A stretch of 64,000 bases of DNA from Adiantum capillus-veneris (Eukaryota; Streptophyta; Polypodiopsida; Polypodiales; Pteridaceae): positions 66,231,895 through 66,295,894 of the forward strand of contig CM043963.1 in assembly GCA_014529385.2 (NCBI GenBank), given 5' to 3'. Position numbers and translations under genes: made by a program. Below are positions 22,609-34,311 of this stretch, piece by piece (within the stretch, counting starts at the first letter, position 1; each line of letters opens with the position of its first letter). The notes beneath the pieces are model-generated. The model was not told where the DNA came from. It saw nothing but the letters and a program-made list of their open reading frames with translations, and ran no database searches.

Positions 22609-23640
22609 TTGGTGTTGGTCGACATGGCGTCTCAAAGCTATGGGCCGATTTTTACAGGTGAAGAGAATCCTAATGAGTGGGTGGCAGACTTTGAGCTGTA
22701 TATGTTGTCGTTGCGTATGCCGAACGAGGACAGCAAGATACAGACATTTCCTTTGGTGATGTGCGAGAAGGCAAAGGTATGGTACGAAGCTTTGGAAGGT
22801 GAGCCGAGGCATGCTTAGCCGGCTCTACGGGCGCGTTTTCTACATGATTTCCGCAAAGAGGCATCCCCAGTCAAGATGGATGCCAAACTGAAGGCACTCA
22901 AACAGGATGTAAGTGAAGAGTTCAGTTTGTTTTTGGATCGTTTTGAAGTGTGCTGGGCAGAGTTAGCGGGTGCCATGCAATTGGCCAATGGCGCCTACTT
23001 CAAGCTCAATAAATTCATGGTAGCCTGCATCCTAAAGTGAGGGAGAAAGTGGATTTTGAGAGCCCAGAAAACTATACTGGTGCGGTGGCCATCGCAAAGA
23101 CAAAAAGCAAGAAAATCAAAAAGAAGATTGAACAGAGTGTGTCGGACTATGAAGCAGTGGTCCAACCTTAGGGTCTAAGAGATGTGGTTCATGATGAGAA
23201 CGAGGCAAACCAAGGTGTAGCTGTTGTGCCACAAAACTAGGTGTGAACCATGCAGGATTTGTCTGAGCAAATGCAAGAATTGCATCTAAGCGTGATGGAT
23301 AGAGGTCAACCAAGAGGAGTGACGGGCAGGGCAAGGCCACTGCTTGGCCGGTGTTATAATTGCGGTGAAGAAGGACACTATGCGTCGGATTGCCCTCATC
23401 TGCTAAGAGAAAGAGGCGGTATTTATCCACTATTTGGTAGAGGTAGAGGCCAAGCACAGCTCAATGGCCCGAGGGAGCAGATAGTTGAGAATCAAGTGCA
23501 GCCAGCTCCTCCAGATGGTGGTGAAGTCCCTAGGGTGAATATCATCAGAGTGGATAAGCAGGGTGTTGAAGTTTTGGCCAACAAAAGAGCAAGGATGGAA
23601 GGGAGACAGAAATCGAGCGGGAGATGAGGGCCCGTAAAGG
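22609..23640 (+). pseudogene. TatC gag, interrupted by stops
   Basis: The frame from ATG 22624 begins MASQSYGPIFTGEENPNEWV, and the capsid-type region runs to a stop near 22819. It continues in related frames (FSLFLDRFEVCWAELAGAMQ at ~22920). The CCHC knuckle CYNCGEEGHYASDCPH lies at ~23353-23400 within the frame 23250-23627. Premature stops at ~22819, 23039 and 23170 break the reading. Capsid plus knuckle would package element RNA. TatA and TatB carry matching pieces. Confidence 0.8.
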
Positions 23641-23769
23641 TAAGTAGAAAGTGTACGAAGGCAAGGAGCAGCCGAAAACTAGCAAGAAGAGGAGAAGTCG
23701 CAAAATCAAGCAAGCAGACTTTCAGCTAGGGCGCGGCTACCCTGAATACGACCTGGTAAGCGACGTTTG

Positions 23770-24435
23770 AAGTCAAAAGGCTAACATTACCTTTGATCTG
23801 TTGTTGGCTTTAAATCCCAAGCTACGAAGACAGTGGTTTACCAATGTCACCACGAGGCTACCAAAGGCTAAGGGAAATGTGCATGCAATACAAAACATGG
23901 CATTGAGAGTGGGTAGCCCGACGGATGTCCTTCCTCCAGTGGATGCGTCATTGAAAAAAGGATGCAGGTTCAGGCCTATATAGACGGTGGAGCACAGGTT
24001 TGCATTATGATGGAAGCTGTTATAAAAGAAACAGGTGTCAAAACAGTAGCTAAATCAAATGTACACATGAGGATGGCTAACCATACCAAAGCGAGGTGTT
24101 TGGGCGTGGCTCAAGATGTAAGAGTGAAAGTGATGGGCATTGAGTACCTAATCAATTTCTTTGTGATGAAAGCAGGTGATAATGCTTATCAAATCATCTT
24201 GGGTAGGCCATGGCTACTTGCAATAGGGGCTAAGCAGGTGTTTACCCTGCCTAACAAGGAGAGAGGGAGACATGTGGTGCTTGATTTGAAGACCAAAGAG
24301 AGCCGTTTTCACCCTGTGGTGGAGAAAGATGAAGGTGATACAACAAGCTATGAATACGAGACCGAGACAGCCTATGATGAGGGCTACACAGATATTGAGG
24401 AAGAGGGAAGTGAGGAGGATATGCTAAAGATATAA
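23770..24435 (+). pseudogene. TatC aspartic protease region
   Basis: The frame 23962-24435 starts MQVQAYIDGGAQVCIMMEA. The catalytic triplet reads D-G-G where retropepsins usually have D-S/T-G. A later IILGRPWLLAIGAKQVF segment fits the conserved ILG/GRPWL part of the fold. The upstream frame 23801-23983 (LALNPKLRRQW) belongs to the gag-protease linker. A stop at 24433 and the missing join to RT suggest inactivity. Confidence 0.75.
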
Positions 24436-24482
24436 GCCGACTTGTTTGGGGTCATGTTGAAGGCTCCCATGCAAAAAGGGAG

Positions 24483-25424
24483 GTGCAACCACAGGTTCAT
24501 GGCATAGGTGTGGAAGAGGTAACTGCTATGCTAAGCGAAGATTTGACCAAGAAAGAGAGAGAAGGCTATGTTGAGTTGTGTGCCTCTTTTCCGAATTTAT
24601 TTGCGACGAAGTACGAGGATCTACGAGGGGCAAAGGGTGCAGAGCACAGAATAGTTGTTAAAGAAGGGTGCAAACCAAAGGTGCAAAATCTAAAGAGGTT
24701 TGGGGAGATTTAGAAGGAGGCCCTTTGGTAGGAGATTAACCAGTTGTTAGATGCAGGTATCATATACCCCATGAAGTAGTCGGAGTGGGTTTCTCTAGTG
24801 GTTATCACCCCTAAGAAGAATGGAAAATGGCGGGTGTGCATCGATTACAAGCCATTGAATGCGGCAACCAAGAGAAACCACTACCCGCTACCGTTCCAAG
24901 ATGAAATCTTAAATTAGGTGGCAAGTTATGAAAGGTACTCTATTATGGATGGATTTTCAGGGTACTTTCATATAGGGATTGCTCTTGAAGACCAGTTGAA
25001 GACGACACTTATCTCTCCATGGGGATGCTTTGCCTATCGCAGGATGCCGTTTGGTTTATTGAATGCCTACACCACCTTCCAAGACTGGATGAATAGGGTG
25101 TTTGGTCTCTACTTGGGCAGGCTCATTAGAGTTTTCATGGATGAAATTGGATGTTATAGCTCAAGGGCGGATCATTTAACAAAGTTGCGGCTATGTTTTC
25201 AAAGGATGGATGAAGAAGGAGGTCAGTTAAACCCTAGGAAGTGCAAGTTAGCACAACCTCAAGCGCAGTTGCTAGGCCATGTGGTGTCACAAAATGGAAT
25301 TGAGGCACACCTGGAAAAGGTCAAGGAGCTAGTCTTGATGGAGCCTCCCTCTAGTGTGCAAGGCTTGGCCTCCTTTGTACATAAGCTAAAATACTTGTCG
25401 TGTTTTTTCTGGATGTTGTCATAG
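24483..25424 (+). pseudogene. TatC reverse transcriptase with altered active site
   Basis: Fingers (NGKWRVCIDYKPLN at ~24822) and palm (MPFGLLNAYTTFQDWMNRVF) are clear in frames 24483-24713 and 24918-25424, separated by stops at 24712, 24778 and 24915. The catalytic motif reads FMDE in VFMDEIGCYS, so the second Asp of the usual DD pair is Glu; TatA keeps FMDD at the same site. A stop at 25423 ends the frame after SCFFWMLS. Confidence 0.85.
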
Positions 25425-25425
25425 T

Positions 25426-25791
25426 ATGTGTATCCTCTCCAAAAAAAGGGCTCAGCAGGTGCATGGCTTTGAATGGGATGAAGATGCTCAAGAAGCTTTT
25501 GACAAGGTGAAAGAAATTTTGTGTCAGCTGCCAACTGTGTGCCCTCCAAACCAAGAGGATAATTTTTATGTGGCAATGACGGTAGGTACCGTGGCTATTG
25601 GGGCGGAGCTACTGCAAAAGGTAGGAAGGAGCTATAAACCTATCTACTTTGAAAGCAGGGTGATATGTCCTGCAGAGGTGGCTTACACTGAAGCGGAGCA
25701 GTGGGTCATGGCATTGGTTTTTTCTTGTAGAAAGTTCAAAGTGCACCTCATTGTGCGTAAGTTCTATGTGTTGACGGCTAACAATCTATAG
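25426..25791 (+). pseudogene. TatC first RNase H (Ty3 type), degenerate
   Basis: A 121-codon frame continues the polyprotein. It includes EDNFYVAMTVGTVAIGAELL, AYTEAEQWVMALVFSCRKFK and VRKFYVLTANNL, which correspond to the RNase H segments usually carrying D, E and D. The first and last catalytic Asp positions are replaced (VAMT, LTAN), while the E in TEAE remains. Loss of activity in this first domain alongside a conserved second RNase H is typical of dual-RNase-H elements. Confidence 0.7.
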
Positions 25792-25843
25792 CCTGAAGTG
25801 GTGTTACACTTAAAGCTAGGGAAGTGGATCATGAAGTGGGTGA

Positions 25844-26480
25844 GTGATAGAGTTGCAGGAATTCGAATTCGAGTTCAAGATCAACCATACAAGTCGGTCC
25901 CATTTGGCGGACGTTTTGGTCAACAAAGCTATGGATTTACCAATTTATCCAAGAGTGGTACGAGATGAAGCCAAAGAGGAGCCCGACCTGATGGGATCTT
26001 TTACCATGTGGTTTGATGGTGCATATAGGAGGGTGATAAAGAAAGCTGGTGGAGGTGTGGTGATACACGATCCACATGGCAAAGTAATCTTCTCAAAATC
26101 CAATGATTTGGAGGATGTTCATACCAACAATGAAGCAGAATATCTCGCCCTCTATCTAGGTTTGAAACAATGCGTAAAGTTCGGTGTTTTCAGGTTGGTG
26201 GTCAAAGGTGATGCGTTATTGATCATCAAGCAACTGCTAGGCCAATGGCAGGTAAAGCGCAATTCCTTAAAACATTGGTTCTTTTCCATCAAAAAGTTGT
26301 TGAAGTTCTTTAGAGAGATCCAGTTCAAGCATGTGAAGAGAGAGCACAACCAAGAGGCGGACCAGCTAGCAAGTAGTAAGGTGCAGGTACATGTCACAGG
26401 TATATATGTGGCCCCGGCCACATACATAGGTAGGGAGTCATTGAAAGAGTTGGAAGATTTTTTGAGTACAGGGAAGTGTC
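25844..26480 (+). CDS. TatC second (archaeal-type) RNase H, catalytic residues present
   Basis: Within the 331-codon frame 25844-26839, residues ~50-190 form a second RNase H. It contains MWFDGAYRRVIKKAGGGVVI (Asp), HTNNEAEYLALYLGLKQC (Glu), LVVKGDALLIIKQLLGQW (Asp) and REHNQEADQLASSKVQ (Asp). All four DEDD positions are seen. This extra domain between RNase H and integrase defines the Tat lineage of plant Ty3 elements. It is the best preserved coding part of TatC, though the full polyprotein cannot be read. Confidence 0.85.
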
Positions 26481-27617
26481 CTCAAGGTTTCTCTAAACTC
26501 CAAAGGAGGAGAATAGTTCAGAAAGCACGCAACTTTACACTAGTAGGTGAAGACCTAATCACGTACGACAAAGACGGGGTGCTCTACAAAGAAGAGATTA
26601 ACTTGGTGTTGGAGCAATGTCATGAAGAGAGTGGACACCAAGGGAAAGGTCAAGTACTCTTTCGAGTGTTGAGAGCGGATTTTTGGTGGCCTTCAATGGT
26701 AAAGGATGTGCACTATTGGTGCAAGACCTGCCATGAATGTCATACTATAGGAGAGAGGTGTTTGGTAGCTGAGTCACTCACAGGGAGCCCAGAATGCTTT
26801 CAAGAAGTGGGGTTTGGATGCCATTGGTCCACTCCCTAAGTCTACAAGTGGCAAGAAATATGTTGTGGTAGCCATAGACTACCTCACCAGGTGGGTTGAG
26901 GCCAAAGCTGTGAAGGAGGTAAATGCACAGGTTGTGGCCCACTTTGTTTTCGATAACATTTGTTGCAGGCATTGGTGGAAAAACTAAAGATTCAGCATCG
27001 GTTTTCCCCGCCTCATCATCCCCAATGCAATGGTCTTGTGGAGAGTGCCAATGGACAAATCATCAAAATGCTCATGAAGTATGTGTATAAGCAGGAGACA
27101 TAATGGGAGATCAATCTAGAGAAGTGTCCAGGACGTCCTACAAAGTGGTGACCAACTTTACTCCATTTGAATTGGTTTATGGTAAGGAGGCAGTGCTGCC
27201 AGTGCATGCACAGTTGGGTGCTTTAAAAGGTATGTGGCGCATCAATGCCACTTCACAAGCTGTCTTACAAGATAGGATTGTCAGCCTTGAGGCATTGTAG
27301 ATGGATAGAGAGGCAGCAGCAGACTACTATGTGAAGCAGCGGGAAAGGAGAATGGCCAAAGTCAATGAAAGTCTGCTAGAAAAAAAAGATAGAAGAAGGG
27401 GACCTAGTAATGAAGTATGAGAGCTACTTGGACTTCACCTTCCAAAAGAAGTTCAAAAATAAATGGATGGGTCCGTACAAAGTACAAAAGGCCTTTTTAA
27501 ATGGGACCTATCAGCTGGTGAGAGCCAATGGTAAGCTTCTCAAGCACAGGGTAAATGGTGTACGGCTCAAGTTGTACTTTGATAGGGGAGTGGTGCCCGA
27601 TGTAAGTCAGATTGTGA
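26480..27617 (+). pseudogene. TatC integrase, frame-broken
   Basis: The zinc-binding HHCC region is complete: HEESGHQGKGQVL followed by YWCKTCHECHTIGERC (~26620-26760). The core begins near 26800 (GFGCHWSTP, then frame-shifted VVVAIDYLTRWVEAKAV), with a frame change at ~26780 and a deletion at ~26960. Frames 27103-27300 and 27410-27643 hold the core end and the C-terminal GPYKVQKAFLNGTYQLVRAN segment (GPY/F type). No chromodomain is visible. Confidence 0.85.
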
Positions 27618-27627
27618 CCAGGGGGGT
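27618..27627 (+). promoter_or_regulatory. TatC polypurine tract
   Basis: CCAGGGGGGT directly precedes the 3' LTR start TGGGCAACCCACC. It has the same layout as TatA. It overlaps the last codons of the integrase frame. Confidence 0.7.
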
Positions 27628-29159
27628 TGGGCAACCCACCTGAAAGGGCTCAAGAGTAACAGACATACAGTTTTGTACATATTATACATAATATACATAT
27701 GGTGGCCAAAAAATGGATTAGGGTTACTCTTGTAAAGCTCGAGCTCCGGATCATGCAAACCTTTTCGGATTGTTAATCGGGCTTCAGACGGGCAAGTAAT
27801 GGCCTATAGAATATTTGTAGGGGGTCAGGTATGTGCTCATCGGGCCACGTTGGTAGGCGTGCCAACATAGTTTTTAGAGCTCGCTGGGATTCTAGAAAAT
27901 TGCATGCAAGGTGGGGAGTCAACCAAAATTTGTAGCTCATTGATCGGAGTCGTAGGCACCAAGGTATGCCAAGTTCATATCGGCAGACAATCACAGCAGG
28001 AAGGGTTCGGATGGTTTTTCCCGTTTTGGGATGTGGTACCCGAGGCCATGGTGACTTTAAATGATGGAGAAGAGCCATGATTTTGGGGTCGGCAAAGTGA
28101 ATCTCCCATGTGGCATGACCGAAGAGCTTATGGGAAAACCCGAGGATGTGAATCACCGGCACCTTGCGAAAGGAATGCGAAAAAACACTTGAACTATAGG
28201 TCCAAAAAGGAAAGGTGAACTGGGTATTTTTTTAAAGTCTAATGAAGCCTCCAAAGGTTAGGAGGAACTTTAAGGAAAAAGGGAAGAGAGGCTTGAAGCA
28301 GTAGTGCAGGCGCTATTGCTCAAAAAAAGAAAAACTTTTTTCTTGGCCAAAAAAGGAAAAGAAGAAAAGAGGGAAAAAGAGAGAGCGACGTTTGTTTCGA
28401 GGCAGGAAGGGTGTTTTTCTTGGGGACTTAGAGAGAAAGAAGGAGATTGGGAGAAACGAAGGAGGGGCCTATGCAATCGGTGATCGAAGTTGCACGAGCG
28501 AATTCACCAAAGCGACACCAGGTGGTGAAGCGCGGCATAGTAGCTTGGAAGTGAAATAGTAATAAGAGTTTGCCAAGGCACTTTCTCGCAGGGGTGAATG
28601 GACAAGGATGATGACAATTGAAGACTCGATTGGCGGTTCTAGATCGAGGATAGTGTATGTCCAGCAGCGGCAAGTTTTTTGGGAGGTCCCTATACGAAGG
28701 ATTGCACCTGTGGAGTGAAAGTGTTTTTTTTTTGAGACAGCCATGGCCGTGGTGTTTCGAAAGTTGTAATCAGTTTTTGAAGCAAGATCAAACCCACTTT
28801 TCCCCTATCAAGTGTTGATTTCCCCTTCCCCCTTTCTCTTTCTCTGGCTCTCGTTCGTGTCGTGCAGTGTTGACAGTGTGGAAGTGTGTGTGCCCCCCCG
28901 AATCGACGACATGTGTGTGTGCACAAAGAGGGTGAGTAAGAGAAGTTGTGTGGGTCGAGAGGGTCGAGATCAGTAGAAGCGGTGTGTGCATGTGAGTGGG
29001 TGATCTTGTTTGTGGTAGGTGCATCAGGTAGAGTGCAGGCGAGGCCCTGCTAGTGAAAGTTGTTTTTTTCGAAGGTGTTTCTCAGGGGTGCTGTGAATAC
29101 CCTGAGCTATACAGGGTCGGTTGTTTGTGTGTCGTGTGTGTTCCCCATTCCCCTCTCCA
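27628..29159 (+). mobile_element. TatC 3' LTR
   Basis: It starts TGGGCAACCCACC after the polypurine tract and ends CCCTCTCCA at 29159. About 72 bp after the start the sequence jumps to the part equivalent to 20943 of the 5' LTR, so roughly 0.3-0.5 kb is deleted. It then follows the 5' LTR to the end with scattered changes and small indels (for example a ~33-bp insertion near 28960 and loss of a short G-rich stretch near 29085). Confidence 0.8.
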
Positions 29160-29163
29160 ACGT

Positions 29164-29497
<334 letters not shown>

Positions 29498-30158
29498 CGG
29501 TTCTCCAGGGTCAACTGGGAAAGCACCACGCCTCTGGCTGTAGATAGCAGCTTAGCACACAATAAAACTCAGATAAAAGAGTACAGATAGACTTAATTAA
29601 TGTCTTAACACATGTAATACTGGTGATCAAAGAGAGTTTAAACGAGAGAAGACTGCTAATAAGGATGCTAGGAATTGAAAGGACAAAAAGAAACAGAGAT
29701 TCAAGACTCAAGAGATGCTGACAGCTAACAGCAGATACATCTTAAGATATATGATTGCTCTTTTACAATTCCATTGCATACCCCCGCCTTTGGTATGTCT
29801 TTCGAATTGCAACTTTTGGATCAAAAAACGCCATCTAGTCGTTTCATGCTCTCAATGCTTTTCCCGTCCTTCCCTTGTCTTCTCCAACTGCTCTCAAGCT
29901 CCAAAATTCCCTCCTGCCATTGGTTCCCCAAAAAGCCCTCCCATTAACCCTCAAAATTGGCCCAAAAAGAAGAACCCCCTAAAATTGTGTGCATCCTCTT
30001 TTAAAGAGTAGCTAAGACCAAAAGAAATAAAAAAATTGGGTGTTTTTTCTCCTTGTACAATCAACTTGAGCTCAATATAGCATCTCTTTGCATTGCACCG
30101 ATTTGGCCTGCTCATTTTAAACATCCTTGCATGGCCACCACATCGGTTAAGCTTGTAA

Positions 30159-30225
<67 letters not shown>

Positions 30226-30671
30226 TGCACATGACTCCTCCCCCGCTCCCCTCTCTCCCTCTTTGTGTGATAATGAGGGGCTCATACCCTAGCCTATATA
30301 GGATTTGCTTTTGGGATGATTTTTTGCATGCGGAATTTCCCCCAGTTCCATATGGCACTCCCTCTTCAATTGAGCCTCCAGAGCCTCAAAACCCATCCCA
30401 AAAACACTTTGAAAAAAACAAACATTTTCCCCCAACTTGCAAGCATTAGCATTCCGTACCTGGCACACTGATCTCCGAGCCACCAAATATTTCTCAAAGT
30501 TTGCACACTAGGCTACGCCCCCCTCCACCTGCTCTCCTCCTTGACATTCCAATGACTTTGAATAGCACGCCCCCAATTGATCCAGAACCAACTATTCCAA
30601 TGTGATCGCTATGATCGTCAAACTTCATTCTGCTATAAAGCGACAACCATAAGTCCAATGGATGATCCATC
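29498..30671. other. unannotated interval between D2 and L
   Basis: No coding similarity was found. It contains a CT run (30163-30222) and several short ORFs without recognisable domains. The stretch 29730-30000 is open over 98 codons on the plus strand but shows no domain. Confidence 0.4.
30163..30222. repeat. (CT)n microsatellite
   Basis: A 60-bp perfect CT run. Its flanks do not match the D-type LTR runs. Confidence 0.9.
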
Positions 30672-31625
30672 TGTTAGCAGCGGCTAACGGTTGCACCAAT
30701 TATGCACCAAGTTGTGGATATGTTGTGGATGTGCACAATATTTACTTTTCATTGTATAGGGCTTGGGCTCATTTAGGAGTTCCAAAGTTGTATGAGTCTA
30801 GGCTAGAGAGCTCGCTTTATCCCATAGTTGAAGGGTTTGAGGCCCAAAACTATAAAAGAGACCTATGCTTAATGAGAGGTCATTCTTGAGTGGTCCTTTT
30901 GAGAACTCTCTCCCTAGAGGAGGTCTTGATGGCCTAGCCTTTGAGCTTAATGCCCATGCTTAGAAGGATAGTGCTAATCACATGTAATTAGTGTAATCCT
31001 CTCTTAATTAATCTATTCTTCATTATGTCGTCAATTATGTCTATCTACTTTCCTTCATTGTTTTGAAGTGTTGATCTTCTCTAATCTAACTCTTACTTAT
31101 GCTAAGCTACTCCGATTAGTGGAGTCCTTATCTAACTCTCTCGATTAAGTGGAGTGGACTTACATGTGATTGAGGAATTAGAGTTGTCCTCTAATGGTGT
31201 GCTTGTGTGTGTGTAGGTTTAAGAAGCCTTGAGCTTAATTTGATTATGTGTGACTTGATTTGGACACCATGATTGGCATGGTTAGGGTGGCCGACTTGAA
31301 TGCGATCTTGTGTGCTTAATCGTCAATGCATGTAATTAGAGTTGTGCTTGAGAGATTCCAAGATTAGTGTGTTTCACTTGGTTGCTTGATGTGTGTAGAT
31401 GATTGTTTGTATTGATGCTTGATGTACGATTAGCATTAGTTGATTTGGGATGATTTCTATTTGCATTGGAGGATGCACGCTCTTGAATCCTCTCAATCTT
31501 TGCATCCGATGACGCTCTCGCACATTCTTTGTGTGATGCCTCCAAGCCCTAGCCGGGTCATGCTCTCTCTCTCCGGATTGATACATTTTGTGGGAGATTG
31601 CCTATGCTATGGCAAGCCCCCAACA
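30672..31625 (+). mobile_element. L 5' LTR (954 bp)
   Basis: Starts TGTTAGCAGCGGCTAACGG and ends CCCCCAACA, two bases before the primer site. TATAAAAG at 30851-30858 is a probable promoter. The first 20 bases contain a small inverted repeat (TTAGC...GCTAA). Confidence 0.9.
30851..30858 (+). promoter_or_regulatory. TATA box in L 5' LTR
   Basis: TATAAAAG, preserved identically in the 3' LTR (33552-33559). Transcription would start about 30 bp downstream, placing R within the middle of the LTR. Confidence 0.55.
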
Positions 31626-31626
31626 T

Positions 31627-31644
31627 TGGCGCCGCTGCCGGGGA
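31627..31644 (+). promoter_or_regulatory. L primer binding site (tRNA-Asp type)
   Basis: TGGCGCCGCTGCCGGGGA lies one base after the LTR CA. It differs by one base from the TGGCGCCGTTGCCGGGGA site known from Athila-like plant elements and is complementary to the 3' end of tRNA-Asp by that precedent. Confidence 0.85.
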
Positions 31645-33361
31645 CGGGTTGCCTACGCTAGTGGAGTTGAGGTTGCAAAAGATAAGAGTAATTTGATTAC
31701 CGATTTCTTGTAATTAGGTAGGATTTGATTTGTGTGTAGTGTAATTAGGTTTAATTGGATGTGTATAGAGTCATTTCACCCCAAAAACCCCTAAATTCTC
31801 TTTTGATTTTGCTAATTTTTCACTACCCTTCACTAATTTTGCATCCCATTCATGCTAATTTCGTGCTAATTGTACTAATTCCATGCTAATTCCATGCTAA
31901 TTTCATGCTAATTGTGCTAACCTAACCACTAATTTTGATTTGGAATGTATGCTAAATCCCCTTAATTGAGGAGGATCATCAGTCTTAATTGCTCTAATCT
32001 ATGCCTAATCATGTGATTGAGTGTTGATTTTGGTCAATCTTTTTGATCGATTTTGGACCAAATCGGAGTTGTACACATGTGTGTGCAATGGAGTGTCTAC
32101 GCGGGGAGCAAAGATTAAGCGAGCAAGTAATCAATTCTTCTTTTGCAAATAAAAGATCAAGAGACTTCTCTACAAAGGGGATGCTTGCTCAAGGATGCTC
32201 AAAGAGCATGAATAAGTGTAATCCTTCCATGATTTTGCTCTTTGTTCATCTCTCCATTCTCTTGCTTGGATTAGGTGAAATTTTGCTTCTAAGCTATGAT
32301 TTTTTTCATGTTAGAAAGCTAGGCATCGTAAATTTTCAACACCCTACTTTGTGAAAATTTACTCACAAAAAAATAGGTTTTATGAATGTTAATCATAGGT
32401 AATTGGCCTTGACCTTAGGTTAATGTAGGTACATTTCTTGCTAGACCTAGATTCATAGTGATAGGTCTTAATATTCCATTCATTTTTGTCATGACCTAGG
32501 GCTATGATTAGGCTTTAATCTTTTTAGTCCAATTGCCACTAGTATCTCATAAAGGAAGCAATAAAAATGTGCTAAAAAATGAACCATGAAGCAAAGAAGT
32601 GTCCAAAAAAGTAGCAAAAATGCTACTAAGGCACATGAAAATAAAAATTATATGTTATGTTGTGTCTATGAAAGGCCTAGCACCTTATCGGCACTTGGTA
32701 GGCGAGGGGAATCACCTTGGCTCGTTTGGTCAAGGCCCTAAACCGATGCCCTGGGTTGATAGGGGTTAGCCGTCGCCTTGGTAAGCTAGTAGGCTTTTGG
32801 AACACCTTCTTGAGGGTTCAAGGAGCTGAGAGTCGCACCTAGACTTGCCTTGGGGTGGTAGCCTTGTAATTGTGCTTTAATTTTTCAATGAATGACTAAA
32901 TCAAAACTTCCATGAGCTTCAAAAAACTTTGACAATGTACTAATAGATTAGGAGCTTTTTTATAGCCCATAGACATGATAGACTTGAATGATTTATTAAG
33001 ATTGTTCACATAATTTTTAGGCTAGTAGGTTTATGAACTTGCATTAGCCTAGGGTCATAATTGATTGCTTATGTTTCATGCATAAAACTGAAATTTCAAG
33101 TGGTTTAATCTTCACAATAGTTTGAGTATTTTTTTACTTTATGTTGTCTAGTTTTTTACTATGATTGACCCATCTTTTAGAAGCAAAAAAACACTTTGCA
33201 TGATTGTTCATTTGTGCTTTATGTTTTATTCATTATTGGTGGCCTTTGATGCTCATTACTTGTTCTCATGTTTTGCAGCTCAACATTTCTTCCATGGACT
33301 TGCTTTCTACCATGTCACCGTGTCTTGCTTCACCGGCACACGAGGACGTGCGCCAAATTAT
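31645..33361 (+). other. L internal non-coding region
   Basis: A 1.7-kb region with repeated 'catgctaatt' words near 31850-31920 and A/T-rich patches. The longest plus-strand frame (32043-32354, 103 codons) has no recognisable gag motif. A GC-richer block at ~32675-32870 contains 'cttggtaggcgagggg' and may be an RNA structural or packaging region, which is inference only. Confidence 0.6.
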
Positions 33362-33372
33362 GAAGGGGGGAG
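33362..33372 (+). promoter_or_regulatory. L polypurine tract
   Basis: GAAGGGGGGAG immediately before the 3' LTR start TGTTAGC. Confidence 0.85.
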
Positions 33373-34311
33373 TGTTAGCAGCGGCTAACGGTTGCACCAA
33401 TTATGCACCAAGTTGTGGATATGTTGTGGATGTGCACAATATTTACTTTTCATTGTATAGGGTTTGGGCTCATTTAGGAGTTCCAAAGTTGTATGAGTCT
33501 AGGCTAGAGAGCTCGCTTTATCCCATAGTTGAAGGGTTTGAGGCCCAAAACTATAAAAGAGACCTATGCTTAATGAGAGGTCATTCTTGAGTGGTCCTTT
33601 TGAGAACTCTCTCCCTAGAGGAGGTCTTGATGGCCTAGCCTTTGAGCTTAATGCCCATGCTTAGAAGGATAGTGCTAATCACATGTAATTAGTGTAATCC
33701 TCTCTTAATTAATCTATTCTTCATTATGTCGTCAATTATGTCTATCTACTTTCCTTCATTGTTTTGAAGTGTTGATCTTCTCTAATCTAACTCTTACTTA
33801 TGCTAAGCTACTCCGATTAGTGGAGTCCTTATCTAACTCTCTCGATTAAGTGGAGTGGACTTACATGTGATTGAGGAATTAGAGTTGTCCTCTAATGGTG
33901 TGCTTGTGTGTGTGTAGGTTTAAGAAGCCTTGAGCTTAATTTGATTATGTGTGACTTGATTTGGACACCATGATTGGCATGGTTAGGGTGGCCGACTTGA
34001 ATGCGATCTTGTGTGCTTAATCGTCAATGCATGTAATTAGAGTTGTGCTTGAGAGATTCCAAGATTAGTGTGTTTCACTTGGTTGCTTGATGTGTGTAGA
34101 TGATTGTTTGTATTGATGCTTGATGTACGATTAGCATTAGTTGATTTGGGATGATTTCTATTTGCATTGGAGGATGCACGCTCTTGAATCCTCTCAATCT
34201 TTGCATCCGATGACGCTCTCGCACATTCTTTGTGTGATGCCTCCAAGCCCTAGCCGGGTCATGCTCTCTCTCTCCAGATTGATAGATTTTTTGGGAGATT
34301 GCCTATGCTAT
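33373..34311 (+). mobile_element. L 3' LTR, end truncated
   Basis: Base for base the same length as 30672-31610, with substitutions at 30762/33463 and three near the end (31575, 31584 and 31590 in the 5' copy). It stops at CTATGCTAT; the final 15 bp are replaced by copia sequence. Confidence 0.9.

Larger units (their letters stand above)
20613..29159 (+). mobile_element. TatC: full-length Ty3/gypsy dual-RNase-H element, frame-broken
   Basis: An 8.5-kb plus-strand element: 5' LTR 20613-22548, gag, protease, RT, RNase H, second RNase H, integrase, polypurine tract and 3' LTR 27628-29159. ACGT flanks both ends (20609-20612, 29160-29163). The D2 LTR matches D1 continuously across the junction once TatC is removed, which proves insertion into D2. 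The dual RNase H places it in the Tat lineage. LTRs are clearly diverged (several substitutions per 100 bp, plus indels), so it is not recent. Confidence 0.9.
30672..34311 (+). mobile_element. L: young non-autonomous LTR element (LARD-like)
   Basis: Two LTR copies (30672-31625 and 33373-34311) flank a 1.7-kb internal region with an Asp-tRNA primer site and a polypurine tract but no gag or pol. Over the shared 939 bp I count four substitutions and no indels. This points to recent movement, necessarily with proteins supplied in trans. The last ~15 bp of the 3' LTR and the right target site are missing where copia element K begins, so no target duplication can be tested. Confidence 0.9.

Noticed and set aside
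31336-31586. ORFs repeated at 34037-34246
   Set aside because: They lie in the two LTRs of L, antisense to the element. Identity reflects LTR identity.
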